Assembly: GCA_035532835.1 (NCBI GenBank)
Contig: DATKQG010000035.1
Coordinates: 32,493-96,492, forward strand
Length of the DNA: 64,000 nt
Direction: 5' to 3'
Origin: Candidatus Dormiibacterota bacterium
GTDB taxonomy: Bacteria; Vulcanimicrobiota; Vulcanimicrobiia; Vulcanimicrobiales; Vulcanimicrobiaceae
This document shows positions 44,622 to 53,121 of this stretch, piece by piece (the stretch's first letter is position 1; the number at the start of each line of letters is the position of its first letter). The position numbers and the translations under genes are program-made. Under the pieces are notes generated by a model. The model was not told where the DNA came from. It was given only the letters and a program-made list of their open reading frames with translations, and searched no databases.

Positions 44622-46244
44622 CTATCGGGTTGCGAGCGATTCGCGCCAACTCACGAATCGCTCGACCAGAGCCGGGTCGAACTGCGAACCGCTACACCGC
44701 TGAAGTTCGATCAGCGCGGCGTCCTCGCTCGTGCTGCGATGGTAGGGGCGATCGAAAATCATCGAACAGAACGCCTCTAAAATCGAGATCGCCCGCGCCA
44801 ACGGATGGATCGCTTCACCTGCGATTCCATCCGGGTATCCGGCACCGTCCCAGCGTTCGTGATGCTGTCCGACGATCTCGGCGACCGTCTCGTAGCCGCT
44901 ATGTCCGGCTAAGATCGACCGTCCGAATGCGGCATGCTGGCGCATATCGGCTTGCTGCTCCGCATCCAAGCGTCCGGGGCGAACGACGACCGAGTCCGGT
45001 AAGAGCAGCGTTCCGATATCGTGCAACAAGCTGGCCTGCAAGAACGTCGAGAGCGCCGCGCGATCGAGTGCGAGGTTATACTCCGACCACTCCTTCGCCA
45101 CGCCGTGCACGTGAAGTGCGTGCATTCGCGTATAGGGATCGCGATCGAGCATCGCTTGCAAAACGGTCTCTAAACCTTCGAATGACGCATGCAAGGCGAG
45201 GACCTCTTCATTCCCCGGGCCGATGGGTTCGCACGCGCGCATGCGGCTTCGGCGGGTGCGCTGCGCACATCGCGCGAGCAATTCGTGCCTCGATCCACCG
45301 TCGAGCGGCGCAAGAACGTAACCGCATGCCAGGCTAATCGGCACATTTTGATCGCGCGACACATAAGCCAGTTCCGAAAGGCGTTGCCAAATTCGCGCAA
45401 CGGCCGGGCGAACCGTATCGGACGTGCCCGCGCGCAATAGCACCATGAAACTGTCGCTCCCCGAACGCCCCACCAACGTGCCGCCGTCGTCGAATTCGCG
45501 CAAAGCGTCGGCGACGCGCTGAAGGACGCTCTCGCCCTCGATATATCCGTAGACTTCATTGAACATCGTGAAATTGACGATGTTGAACGTCACGATCGCG
45601 GCCGGGGCGGTGGATGTCGCTTGGCCGATCGCGGCGTCGATCTCGCGGGAGAGCTTCGCGTAGTTTGCGAGGCCGGTCAGGCGATCGTACTCGGCGGTGC
45701 GCTGCAGCTCCTGGTACATCCGTTGGTTCTGGACGGCGACGCCGAGAAAGTGCCCGATGGCCGCGACCGAATCGACTTCGAACTGCTCGTAGGCCTGCCC
45801 GCGAACGCTCTGGACCGAGAGGCAGCCGAGGGTCGCACCGCCCGCCGTCATCGGAACGAACATGGCGGAGAGCGAGTCGTTCGTCCACGGGCGGTCCAAG
45901 TTGATCGCCGTGCTGCCGGCAGGAGCCCAAACGTCCGGAGAATTGCCCCAAATGATCGTGCCGCGACGGATCACTTCCCGCGCTCGCGAACCCTGCGGCA
46001 ATGCGATATGCGGGTAGCGGCGAATATCGCCGTGATCGTAGAGATACTCGATGGAGTGCCGGCCATCGGGACGGGCGAGGGCGATGAAGACGACGGACGA
46101 GTCGATGTACTCGGCCAGCATCTCGGTGAGCCGCTCGAAGAGTTCTCCAAGCGAAAGATCGGCCGCTAATAACGTGGCTGCCTGGCGCATCAGCAGTCGA
46201 TCGCTTCCCGGTTGCGAACGCCCGCCTACCTTCGCGTGCTCCAT
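44622..46244 (-). CDS. GAF - degenerate GGDEF - HD-GYP signalling protein
   Basis: 540 aa from ATG 46244 (GGAGGAC upstream). Order: GAF domain (about 25-180), GGDEF-like domain in which the active-site motif reads GSDSF in LVGRSGSDSFMVLL (likely not a cyclase), then an HD-GYP phosphodiesterase with HDIG in LLHDIGTLLLP and HHERWDGAGYPDG. The usual Asp in VADAFDAM is Glu in SILEAFCSM, which may alter the third metal site. Probably hydrolyses cyclic di-GMP in response to a small ligand. No transmembrane segment. Confidence 0.9.
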   Translation of the reverse strand: MEHAKVGGRSQPGSDRLLMRQAATLLAADLSLGELFERLTEMLAEYIDSSVVFIALARPDGRHSIEYLYDHGDIRRYPHIALPQGSRAREVIRRGTIIWGNSPDVWAPAGSTAINLDRPWTNDSLSAMFVPMTAGGATLGCLSVQSVRGQAYEQFEVDSVAAIGHFLGVAVQNQRMYQELQRTAEYDRLTGLANYAKLSREIDAAIGQATSTAPAAIVTFNIVNFTMFNEVYGYIEGESVLQRVADALREFDDGGTLVGRSGSDSFMVLLRAGTSDTVRPAVARIWQRLSELAYVSRDQNVPISLACGYVLAPLDGGSRHELLARCAQRTRRSRMRACEPIGPGNEEVLALHASFEGLETVLQAMLDRDPYTRMHALHVHGVAKEWSEYNLALDRAALSTFLQASLLHDIGTLLLPDSVVVRPGRLDAEQQADMRQHAAFGRSILAGHSGYETVAEIVGQHHERWDGAGYPDGIAGEAIHPLARAISILEAFCSMIFDRPYHRSTSEDAALIELQRCSGSQFDPALVERFVSWRESLATR

Positions 46245-46355
46245 CACAATAGGTCCTCCGGCCCACGGCTTGTTCGCGAGCGCTCGGACTCGAACCCTTG
46301 CTCCAGCCCGGGCTCCGACGCGGATTTTCCCATCCTCTTGGCGCATTCACGGCCC

Positions 46356-46811
46356 ATGGAGCCAGACTACGACCTGCTTTGCGCTCAGTTGCGGGCGCTC
46401 TTGAGCGGCGAACCCAACTTCATCGCGAACGCCGCGAACTGCGCGGCATTCATCTACCACGAGGTCCCGGGTCTCAACTGGGCCGGCTTCTATTTTGCCC
46501 AAGCCGACGGCGAACTGGTCCTGGGACCATTCGCGGGGCGGCCGGCGTGCACGCGCCTGCCGAGCGGCCGGGGAGTTTGCGGCGCGGCGTTCACGAGCGG
46601 AACTACGGTCGTCATCGACGACGTTTCAACCTACAGTGATCATATCGTGTGCGACTCGGCCTCGGCGAGCGAAATCGTTATCCCACTCCTATTCGGCGGC
46701 GAACGGCGCGGCGTCTTCGATATCGACAGTCCGACGCTCGCTCGCTTTTCTGCCGGAGATAGGGTTGGACTGGAAGCCTTAATGGGTACCTTCGTAGAGA
46801 CGATCGGGTAG
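46356..46811 (+). CDS. msrC: Free methionine-(R)-sulfoxide reductase (GAF-domain fRMsr)
   Basis: 151 aa from ATG 46356, divergent from the signalling gene. Repairs free Met-R-sulfoxide. The fold is a lone GAF domain; the three functional cysteines are in GRPACTRLPSGRGVCG and SDHIVCDS, and NWAGFYFAQADGELVLGPF plus EIVIPLLFGGERRGVFDIDSP are diagnostic. Stress role fits the nearby multicopper oxidase. Confidence 0.93.
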   Translation: MEPDYDLLCAQLRALLSGEPNFIANAANCAAFIYHEVPGLNWAGFYFAQADGELVLGPFAGRPACTRLPSGRGVCGAAFTSGTTVVIDDVSTYSDHIVCDSASASEIVIPLLFGGERRGVFDIDSPTLARFSAGDRVGLEALMGTFVETIG

Positions 46812-46849
46812 ATCACCACCACTGCTATTGTAACGGGAGTTCACCACCA

Positions 46850-47410
46850 ATGCGTATACGACTCGGATTTGCGGCTCTAGTTGCCGCCTTTGCTCTAGCG
46901 ATCGGCGGCGCGTCCGCCCAAGTCTATTCCGGCACGACCGTCAACGGGACGCTGACGTCGGACGTCAATTCGGCGAACGCCTACGTCGGCCAACCTGTAA
47001 CCCTCGTCAACGTGACGTCGACGGATGGCAGCGGGCGCGTCGTGCGCGGGAAGCTCTTCGGCAACGTCACCGAAGTACAGCGCGCGGGACAGGGGCGGGC
47101 GGCCAAGCTGGCAATGCATTTCCGCACCCTGGTCTTGCCGAACGGCGCGTACTACACGGTCGACACGACCGTGACCGGCATGCAGGCCAATACGAAGAAC
47201 AACACCTTGAAAGAAGCGGCCGGGGCTTTGGGCGGCATGTTGGTCGGTAACGCGATCGGCAAGACGATCTTTCATGCCAGCGGTGGCGGCCTGGTTGGGC
47301 TCGCGGGCGGCTATATGATCGCCAAGAACAATCGCGAGAATATGACCGTTCCGGCTGGCTCGATCGTGACGGTTCGCCTCAATTCGGTGGTTCGTCGCCA
47401 GTCGCACTAA
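46850..47410 (+). CDS. Secreted glycine-zipper-like protein
   Basis: 186 aa with signal peptide ending ASAQVYSG. The N-terminal half is a beta-rich domain (GQPVTLVNVTS, RVVRGKLFGNVTEVQRAGQ, YYTVDTTVTGM); the C-terminal part has a Gly-rich hydrophobic segment (GALGGMLVGNAIGKTI and GGGLVGLAGGYMIA) typical of glycine-zipper envelope proteins, then PAGSIVTVRLNSVV. No known function. Ends at a strong terminator. Confidence 0.75.
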   Translation: MRIRLGFAALVAAFALAIGGASAQVYSGTTVNGTLTSDVNSANAYVGQPVTLVNVTSTDGSGRVVRGKLFGNVTEVQRAGQGRAAKLAMHFRTLVLPNGAYYTVDTTVTGMQANTKNNTLKEAAGALGGMLVGNAIGKTIFHASGGGLVGLAGGYMIAKNNRENMTVPAGSIVTVRLNSVVRRQSH

Positions 47411-47432
47411 GCCAAAGCTGCGAATTTCCATC

Positions 47433-47464
47433 GGGCGCCCGCGAGTCGGGCGCCCATTTTTTTT
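47433..47464 (+). terminator. Intrinsic terminator
   Basis: 9-bp stem GGGCGCCCG with CGAGT loop followed by A and eight T residues, 22 bp after the glycine-zipper gene. The T-run touches the stop of the converging multicopper oxidase. Confidence 0.93.
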
Positions 47465-48938
47465 ACGACGTGAGGTAGCGAACCTCGGTCATCATGCCGT
47501 CCATCATGTGGATCTCGTTGTGGCAGTGCAGCAACCACCGGCCGGGCGGCGAGTCCGCGTCGAAAATCCAGCTAAGCGTGCCGCCGTTTGCCGGCACCAG
47601 CGAAACGTCTTTTGCGAGCGGGCGCGCGAGCGGCTTGCCGTCGATGGAGACGATGCGAAACGTGTGGCCGTGCAGATGCATCGGATGATCCATATCGGTC
47701 TTATTGGTAAAGCTCACCAGGACGCGATCGCCGCGACGCACGTCGATCTTCGGCGTGTTGGGCCACTGCTTACCATCGATCGACCAAATCGACGAGCCGT
47801 ATTTGCCGCCGCCGAGCAGCATCGGAACCCGCTTCGTTACCCCACGCTCGTCGACGGCACTACCGATCCCGCCGGCTTTCTCGTAGCTGAAGACATCGAG
47901 CCCCGCGATGCTCGGTGGGCTCCCCATCGGAGCCGCGCCCTCCATGCCCGGCGTCGAGACCACACACGCTTGTTGATAGACGAGCGGATCGACGGAGAGA
48001 CCCTGGAGGAGCCACGCGCCGGGTTTGGTCACCTCGAACCATGCATCGTATCGCTCCGCGACACCGATGCGCAGTACGTCGACTTCGAGCGGACGTTCGA
48101 GCGGATTGCCGTCGCTGTGCGTCACGCGCAGGCGATGGCCGGCCAGCCGTATGTACCGTGTCTGCGTGGGGTTCGCGTTGAGGATCCGCAAGCGAACGCG
48201 ATCGCCGACCTTCACCTGCAAGCGCTGCGTCGCGGGGTAACTTGCGCCGTTGATACAGTGCGCGCGATAGGCCACTTCGTCGCCCATCTTCATCGAGCTC
48301 ATGTCCATGTCCGACATCGTCATGCCCGGCATCGACATGCTCGCCGCCATCTCGGCATTCTCGACCGATCCGGGCGGATCGACCATCGGTGCGGAACTGG
48401 TGCCGCGCATCGCCGCGTGGACGCTTTCCATGCTCGGCACGTCGTGGAAGACGAGCGCGAACTCGCGATCGGCCGGCGTGTCGTGCGGGTCGTCGACGAT
48501 AAACATCCCGAAGAGACCGCGCACCGTGCCGAGTTGGCCCGCGTGATCGTGATACCACCGCGTACCCGGCGGATTCGGCGCAAATTCATACAGAAACGTT
48601 CCGCCCGGCTTCACGGGCGGTTGCGTGACGCCGGCGACCCCATCCATGTCGTTCGGAAGAATCATGCCGTGCCAATGAATCGTCGTATCGATATCGGTCT
48701 TATTCGTGAACGCGACGCGTACGCGCTGGCCGTGCGTCACACGAAGCAACGGGCCCGGCAGATGCCCATCGTAAGCCAGCGATGCGAACGCGGTACCTGC
48801 TGACGGAGAAAATGTAAACGGTGCTGCCGTCAAACTGTAGTCGACCACGTCGCTCGCCAACGCTCGCTTCGAAAGCGGGGGGAGCGCCGTAACGATCATC
48901 GCACCGGCCGCGCTGCTGACAAATGTTGAACGCTTCAT
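47463..48938 (-). CDS. Multicopper oxidase with Met-rich insert (CueO-like)
   Basis: 491 aa from ATG 48938; the leader KRSTFVSSAAGAMIVTALPP is Tat-like with one Lys-Arg. Type 2/3 copper ligands: HWHG in TTIHWHGMILPND, HDH in RWYHDHAGQL, then HPMHLHGHTF and HCHNEIHM near the C-terminus (type 1 Cys in the last). A Met-rich loop (residues about 205-235, MSMPGMTMSDMDMSSMKMG) resembles CueO and CopA, pointing to cuprous oxidase activity and copper tolerance outside the cytoplasm. Followed upstream by three tRNAs on the same strand. Confidence 0.93.
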   Translation of the reverse strand: MKRSTFVSSAAGAMIVTALPPLSKRALASDVVDYSLTAAPFTFSPSAGTAFASLAYDGHLPGPLLRVTHGQRVRVAFTNKTDIDTTIHWHGMILPNDMDGVAGVTQPPVKPGGTFLYEFAPNPPGTRWYHDHAGQLGTVRGLFGMFIVDDPHDTPADREFALVFHDVPSMESVHAAMRGTSSAPMVDPPGSVENAEMAASMSMPGMTMSDMDMSSMKMGDEVAYRAHCINGASYPATQRLQVKVGDRVRLRILNANPTQTRYIRLAGHRLRVTHSDGNPLERPLEVDVLRIGVAERYDAWFEVTKPGAWLLQGLSVDPLVYQQACVVSTPGMEGAAPMGSPPSIAGLDVFSYEKAGGIGSAVDERGVTKRVPMLLGGGKYGSSIWSIDGKQWPNTPKIDVRRGDRVLVSFTNKTDMDHPMHLHGHTFRIVSIDGKPLARPLAKDVSLVPANGGTLSWIFDADSPPGRWLLHCHNEIHMMDGMMTEVRYLTS

Positions 48939-49026
48939 CGACCATGCTCTTACCCAAGCCCGCCAAACCGACCTGCGCACGCGGCGCAGCGCTTGCTCGG
49001 ATTGCATCGCATGTAGGGAGGGCGGA

Positions 49027-49101
49027 TGGAGCCGTTGACGGGGATTGAACCCGTGGCCTCCTCCTTACCAAGGAGGTGCTCTACCACTGAGCTACAACGG
49101 C
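49027..49101 (-). tRNA. tRNA-Thr (GGT anticodon)
   Basis: 75 nt: acceptor GCCGTTG/CAACGGC, anticodon loop TTGGTAA, T-arm GGTTCAATCC, discriminator T, CCA encoded. Corresponds to thrT of the E. coli tufB cluster. Confidence 0.96.
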
Positions 49102-49109
49102 TTGCGAAC

Positions 49110-49183
49110 TGGAGCGGGCGGCGGGAATCGAACCCGCGCTGTCTGCTTGGAAGGCAGAAGCACTACCATTATGCAACGCCCGC
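49110..49183 (-). tRNA. tRNA-Gly (TCC anticodon)
   Basis: 74 nt: acceptor GCGGGCG/CGCCCGC, anticodon stem TCTGC/GCAGA with loop CTTCCAA, T-arm GGTTCGATTCC, CCA encoded. Corresponds to glyT. 8 bp from tRNA-Thr. Confidence 0.96.
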
Positions 49184-49192
49184 GAAAGGAAC

Positions 49193-49280
49193 TGGTGGGC
49201 AGGGCAGGATTCGAACCTGCGTATCGCTTTCGCGAGCCAAATTTACAGTCTGGTGCCATTAACCACTCGGCCACCTACCC
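49193..49280 (-). tRNA. tRNA-Tyr (GTA anticodon, long variable arm)
   Basis: 88-nt class II tRNA: acceptor GGGTAGG/CCTGCCC, anticodon loop CTGTAAA, extended variable stem CTCGCGAAAGCGA-type, T-arm GGTTCGAATCC, CCA encoded. Corresponds to tyrU. Confidence 0.96.
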
Positions 49281-49382
49281 ACATTCGCCCCCTCGGGGCA
49301 CGGTTGACCTCGGTACGATACCATAGGCCCGCACTCCTCGCAACCGGAAAAAAAGACGCCCCGGTCGAACGACCAGCGCCGT

Positions 49383-50966
49383 ATGCAATCCCACTATGAT
49401 GCGATCGTGATCGGCGGCGGCCATAACGGACTGGTCACCGCCTGCTACCTGGCACGCGCGGGGCGTAAGGTGCTGGTGCTCGAGCGGCGGTACATCGTCG
49501 GCGGGGCTTGCGTGACGGAGGAGACCTTCCCGGGATTCAAAGTCTCGACCGCAGCGTACGTCAACAGCTTATTTCGTCCCGAAATCATTCGCGATCTGCG
49601 TTTGAAGGAGTTCGGGTTCGAAGCGGTCGAGCGCAATCCGGCATCGTTCTCCCCGTTCCTCGACGGCCGTTACCTCATGCTCGGTGCCGATAAGCAGAGC
49701 GACGTCCGCGAGATTTCGAAATTCAGCAAACGCGATGCGGAGCAGTATCCCAAATACGAGGCGATGCTCGAACGCGTCGCCTCGGTGGTCGAGCCGACCC
49801 TGACGCAGATTCCGCCGAATCTGTTGCGTCCGAAACTCGGCGATTTGGTGCAGATGGGATCGATGGGGCGCAAATTGCAGAAACTCGGCACAAACATGGG
49901 CGAAGCGATCGAAGTGTTGACCGGTGCCGCACGACCGATCCTCGACCGCTGGTTCGAATCGGAACAGCTCAAAGGCACGCTTGCGACCGATGCGATTATC
50001 GGCGCGTTCATGGCGCCCTCGATGCCGGGGACGGCGTACGTGCTCTTCCATCACGTCATGGGCGAAACGAATGGTAAGCGCGGCGTATGGAGCTACGTTC
50101 GCGGCGGCATGGGTGGGCTCACGCAAGCGCTCGCGAAGGCGGCGGCCGCGCTCGGCGTTGAGATTCGCACCGATGCCGAGGTCGTGAAGATTCTCACCAA
50201 AGACGGCGCCGCGACGGGCGTCGCGCTCGCAAATGGAGACGAGTTCACCGCCAAGCAGATTGCCAGCGGCGTCGATTGCCACCTCACGTTCGAGAAGTTC
50301 CTCGACCCGCAAACGCTTCCCGACGATTTCCGCGCGGCCGTCGCGCGCATTCCCTACGACAGCGCCTCGGTAAAGATCAACGTCGCGCTCGAGCGATTGC
50401 CGAACTTTACCGCATGCCCCGGGTCCGAATCGGGTCCGCAGCATCGCGGTACCGTGCATTTATGTCCGGACCAAGATTTCATCGAGCGCGCGTACGACGA
50501 TGCGAAGTATGGATACCCGTCCAAGGCTCCCGTGGTAGAGTGCACGATTCCGTCCAGCGTAGACTCAACGGTCGCACCCGACGGCAAACACCTGATGTCG
50601 ATGTTCGTGCAATATGCGCCGTACACGCTTAAAGACGGCCCGTGGACAACCGCGATCAAAAACGACTTCGCCGATCGCTGCTTCGCGATCGTCGAACAGT
50701 ACGCACCGGGCTTTACCGGCTCGGTTATCGATCGGCAGATTCTCAGCCCGGTCGATATCGAGACCACGTTCGGCCTCACCGGCGGCAATATTTTTCAAGG
50801 CTCGATGCCGGTACACGAGCTCTTCATGTTTCGCCCCGTTCCCGGCTACGCAAGCTATAACACTCCGCTGAAAAACCTGTTTCTCTGCGGCGCAGCCGCG
50901 CATCCCGGCGGAGGCGTCATGGGCGCAGCCGGCTGGAACGCCGCCCGCGTCATGCTCCGCACGTAG
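49383..50966 (+). CDS. CrtI/PYROXD2-like FAD-dependent oxidoreductase
   Basis: 527 aa flavoprotein of the phytoene-desaturase-related COG1233 group. N-terminal dinucleotide motif VIGGGHNGLVTACYLARAG followed by LERRYIVGGACVTEETFPGF; mid-protein YVRGGMGGLTQALAKAAAALG and C-terminal LFLCGAAAHPGGGVMGAAGWNAARV (FAD tail). Closest in layout to PYROXD2-type proteins rather than true carotenoid desaturases; substrate unknown. It separates tRNA-Tyr (-) from tRNA-Thr (+). Confidence 0.88.
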   Translation: MQSHYDAIVIGGGHNGLVTACYLARAGRKVLVLERRYIVGGACVTEETFPGFKVSTAAYVNSLFRPEIIRDLRLKEFGFEAVERNPASFSPFLDGRYLMLGADKQSDVREISKFSKRDAEQYPKYEAMLERVASVVEPTLTQIPPNLLRPKLGDLVQMGSMGRKLQKLGTNMGEAIEVLTGAARPILDRWFESEQLKGTLATDAIIGAFMAPSMPGTAYVLFHHVMGETNGKRGVWSYVRGGMGGLTQALAKAAAALGVEIRTDAEVVKILTKDGAATGVALANGDEFTAKQIASGVDCHLTFEKFLDPQTLPDDFRAAVARIPYDSASVKINVALERLPNFTACPGSESGPQHRGTVHLCPDQDFIERAYDDAKYGYPSKAPVVECTIPSSVDSTVAPDGKHLMSMFVQYAPYTLKDGPWTTAIKNDFADRCFAIVEQYAPGFTGSVIDRQILSPVDIETTFGLTGGNIFQGSMPVHELFMFRPVPGYASYNTPLKNLFLCGAAAHPGGGVMGAAGWNAARVMLRT

Positions 50967-51022
50967 CGAAGGAGGCGCGCGCAAGCCGTGGAAGCGAAGG
51001 ACGCACCACGCCGCCTCACCAT

Positions 51023-51097
51023 GCCGACGTAGCTCAGGGGTAGAGCTTTCGCCTTGTAAGCGAAGGGCCGTGGGTTCGAATCCCACCGTCGGCTCCA
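51023..51097 (+). tRNA. tRNA-Thr (TGT anticodon)
   Basis: 75 nt: acceptor GCCGACG/CGTCGGC, anticodon stem TTCGC/GCGAA with loop CTTGTAA, T-arm GGTTCGAATCC, CCA encoded. Equivalent to E. coli thrU but on the opposite strand to the other three tRNAs of that cluster. Confidence 0.97.
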
Positions 51098-51118
51098 TCC
51101 GTTATCGCGAAAGCCTCC

Positions 51119-51472
51119 ATGCAAGACGTCCAACCCAAATGGCTCGAATCGGGCGCTGTCCTGGTCTGCGAAAAATGCTACAAGCAGCGCATTCCGGATG
51201 AGACGCCCGACGTTGCAAAGCGTATCGGCGATTTCGATCTGCGCGATTGGCTCAAGAAGCGCCTCAAAGAGGCCGGCTACGGCAAACGGATACGCGCGAT
51301 TAATACGGGCTGCCTGGATATCTGCGCGAAAGGGTTGGTGACGGTCAGCATCGTTCCGCAGGGCGCCGGAGGAGCTACCCAGACATTCGTCCTCGACCCG
51401 GTCGAAGAGCGTGAGGCTCTCTATGCGCGCGTGATCCTCGCGCTGGGCGGCAGCCCGCACGAACGAGCCTAG
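51119..51472 (+). CDS. Small thioredoxin-fold-like [2Fe-2S] ferredoxin candidate
   Basis: 117 aa, cytoplasmic. Four cysteines arranged CEKC (in VLVCEKCYK) and GCLDIC, with the second pair spaced as C-x3-C typical of thioredoxin-like ferredoxins (HoxE/NuoE-like, (2Fe-2S) domain family); the first pair is closer than the usual C-x10-12-C. VTVSIVP and the LDPVEEREALYARVI tail complete a small alpha/beta fold. Role and partner unknown. It follows tRNA-Thr by 21 bp and ends at a long palindrome. Confidence 0.7.
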   Translation: MQDVQPKWLESGAVLVCEKCYKQRIPDETPDVAKRIGDFDLRDWLKKRLKEAGYGKRIRAINTGCLDICAKGLVTVSIVPQGAGGATQTFVLDPVEEREALYARVILALGGSPHERA

Positions 51473-51518
51473 ATGTGATAAGGGAGGCGGCCGCTTGCGG
51501 CCGCCTCCCTTATCACAT
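51473..51518. terminator. 22-bp perfect palindrome between converging genes
   Basis: Two 22-bp arms separated by TT directly after the ferredoxin stop and 17 bp from the sigH stop. GC-rich centre with AT-rich ends and no T-run; best read as a bidirectional terminator, though a DNA-binding site is possible. Confidence 0.7.
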
Positions 51519-51535
51519 GTGTTCGTGAACCGGTT

Positions 51536-52183
51536 TTACTGAAATTCGAACTCCGAGAGATTCTTCTCGATCTTGCGCTTAACGCGCTGCAGCGCGTTGT
51601 CGATCGATTTGACGTGGCGACCGAGATCGCGCGCCATCTCTTGATAGCTCTTGCCTTCGAGATAGGACTCGAGCACTTGCGATTCGAGTTCGGAGAGATT
51701 CTGGCGAATCCGTTGACGGATGTCGTCCGAGACCTCTTGCGTTACGACCAACTCTTCAGGGTCCGACGTCTTCTGTGACGCCATGACGTCGAGTAGCGTT
51801 CGCTCGCTATCCTCGTCGTAGATCGGCTTGTTGAGCGAGATGTATTGATTGAGCGGAATGTGCTTCTGACGCGTCGCGGTCTTGATCGCGGTAATGATCT
51901 GACGCGTGATGCAGAGCTCGGCGAACGCACGAAAGCTCGAGAGTTTGTCGGCCTTGAAATCGCGAACGGCTTTATAGAGGCCGATCATACCTTCTTGGAT
52001 GATGTCCTCACGGTCGGCGCCGATCAAGAAGTAACTCTTCGCCTTGATGCGGACGAAATTCTTATACTTGTTGAGCAGATATTCCATCGCGAGATTATCG
52101 CCGGTCTTCGCGATAGCCACGAGCTCTTCGTCAGCTCGTTCGTGGTACTCCAGACCATCCGTTGCAGGATGAGTCATTGCCAT
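51536..52183 (-). CDS. sigH: SigH-type RNA polymerase sigma factor
   Basis: 215 aa sigma-30/SigH family member, in Bacilli controlling transition-state and sporulation genes. Region 2: LLNKYKNFVRIKAKSYFLIGADREDIIQEGMIGLYKAVRDF; DKLSSFRAFAELCITRQIITAIKTATRQKHIPLN; region 4: LSELESQVLESYLEGKSYQEMARDLGRHVKSIDNALQRVKRK. Gene order rlmB-sigH matches Firmicutes (yacP between them is missing). What it controls here is unknown; no spore gene is seen. Confidence 0.95.
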   Translation of the reverse strand: MAMTHPATDGLEYHERADEELVAIAKTGDNLAMEYLLNKYKNFVRIKAKSYFLIGADREDIIQEGMIGLYKAVRDFKADKLSSFRAFAELCITRQIITAIKTATRQKHIPLNQYISLNKPIYDEDSERTLLDVMASQKTSDPEELVVTQEVSDDIRQRIRQNLSELESQVLESYLEGKSYQEMARDLGRHVKSIDNALQRVKRKIEKNLSEFEFQ

Positions 52184-52326
52184 AATCGATCAGCCTCTTG
52201 GGTACGACGTGCCGAAAAACGCAGGCCGTGGCCCGTCGGGCGCGGCACATCCTGCCTAGTATAGAAGGGCTGACCTCCAGCGTCAAGGACGACGGTCGGG
52301 GCCCTTGCATGCCTGCTTGCCCGGGG

Positions 52327-53121
52327 CTAGGCGCGCTGGCGCAGGGCCTCGTAGAGGAGGACCCCTGCGGCTACCGAGGCGTTGAGGGACTCCGTCTTGC
52401 CCCGCAGGGGGATGCTCACCAGGTAGTCGCACTCGCGGCGCACGAGCTGGGCGAGGCCCTCCCCCTCGGCGCCGATGACGATGGCGAGGTCGCGGTTGAA
52501 ATCGGCGGTGCCCAGGGGCACGGCCTCCGGGCCGGCGTCGGCCCCGGCTACCCAGACCCCGGCCTTCTTCAACGTTCGGATCGCCTCGTTGATATTCGCG
52601 ACCTTGACGATCGGCAGGTGCTCGGCTGCACCGGCCGCGGCCTTACGAACCGTCGCGTTCACCCCGGCCGAACGACGGTCCGGCAGAACGACCGCGTCGG
52701 CGCCGACGCACTCCGCCGTGCGCACGATGGCGCCGACGTTATGAGGGTCGGTGAGGTGATCGAGCAAGACCAGCAGTATGTGCCCGGTGCGACGCCGATG
52801 GTGCAAGACGTCGCTCAAATCCGCGTATTCGAACGGCGGCGCGATCGCGATGACGCCCTGATGCGTCTTGAAGGGCAAGTTGTTAAAGAACGCGCGCTGC
52901 TCGAATTTCACCGGGATGGCGCGTTCTTTCGCGGTCGCGAGAATTGCCCGCAGTAACGGGTCGCGCTTACGCTCGTCCGAGACGCGAATTTCGCGCAGCG
53001 CCTCTCCGGCCGCAAGCGCTTCTTCCACGACGTGAATGCCGTACATCACATCGTCAAAATCGAGTTTCGGTACGCGGGACGGCCCGGGGCCCCGCGGGCG
53101 GTTTATCCGGCGAGCGTCCAT
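52327..53121 (-). CDS. rlmB: 23S rRNA 2'-O-ribose methyltransferase RlmB-type (TrmH family)
   Basis: SPOUT methyltransferase, 264 aa. An N-terminal substrate-binding part (YGIHVVEEALAAGEALREIRVSDERKRD, FKTHQGVIAIAPPFEYADL) precedes the trefoil-knot motifs NVGAIVRTAECVGADAVVLPDRR, VIGAEGEGLAQLV and IPLRGKTESLNASVAAGVLLYEA. It overlaps cysS by 19 bp; an internal ATG at 53046 is a possible start. The RNase gene mrnC, often between them, is absent. Confidence 0.94.
   Translation of the reverse strand: MDARRINRPRGPGPSRVPKLDFDDVMYGIHVVEEALAAGEALREIRVSDERKRDPLLRAILATAKERAIPVKFEQRAFFNNLPFKTHQGVIAIAPPFEYADLSDVLHHRRRTGHILLVLLDHLTDPHNVGAIVRTAECVGADAVVLPDRRSAGVNATVRKAAAGAAEHLPIVKVANINEAIRTLKKAGVWVAGADAGPEAVPLGTADFNRDLAIVIGAEGEGLAQLVRRECDYLVSIPLRGKTESLNASVAAGVLLYEALRQRA

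Noticed and set aside
47508..48803. 431-codon plus-strand frame
   Set aside because: Antisense of the multicopper oxidase; His/Arg-rich composition is the complement of its copper motifs.
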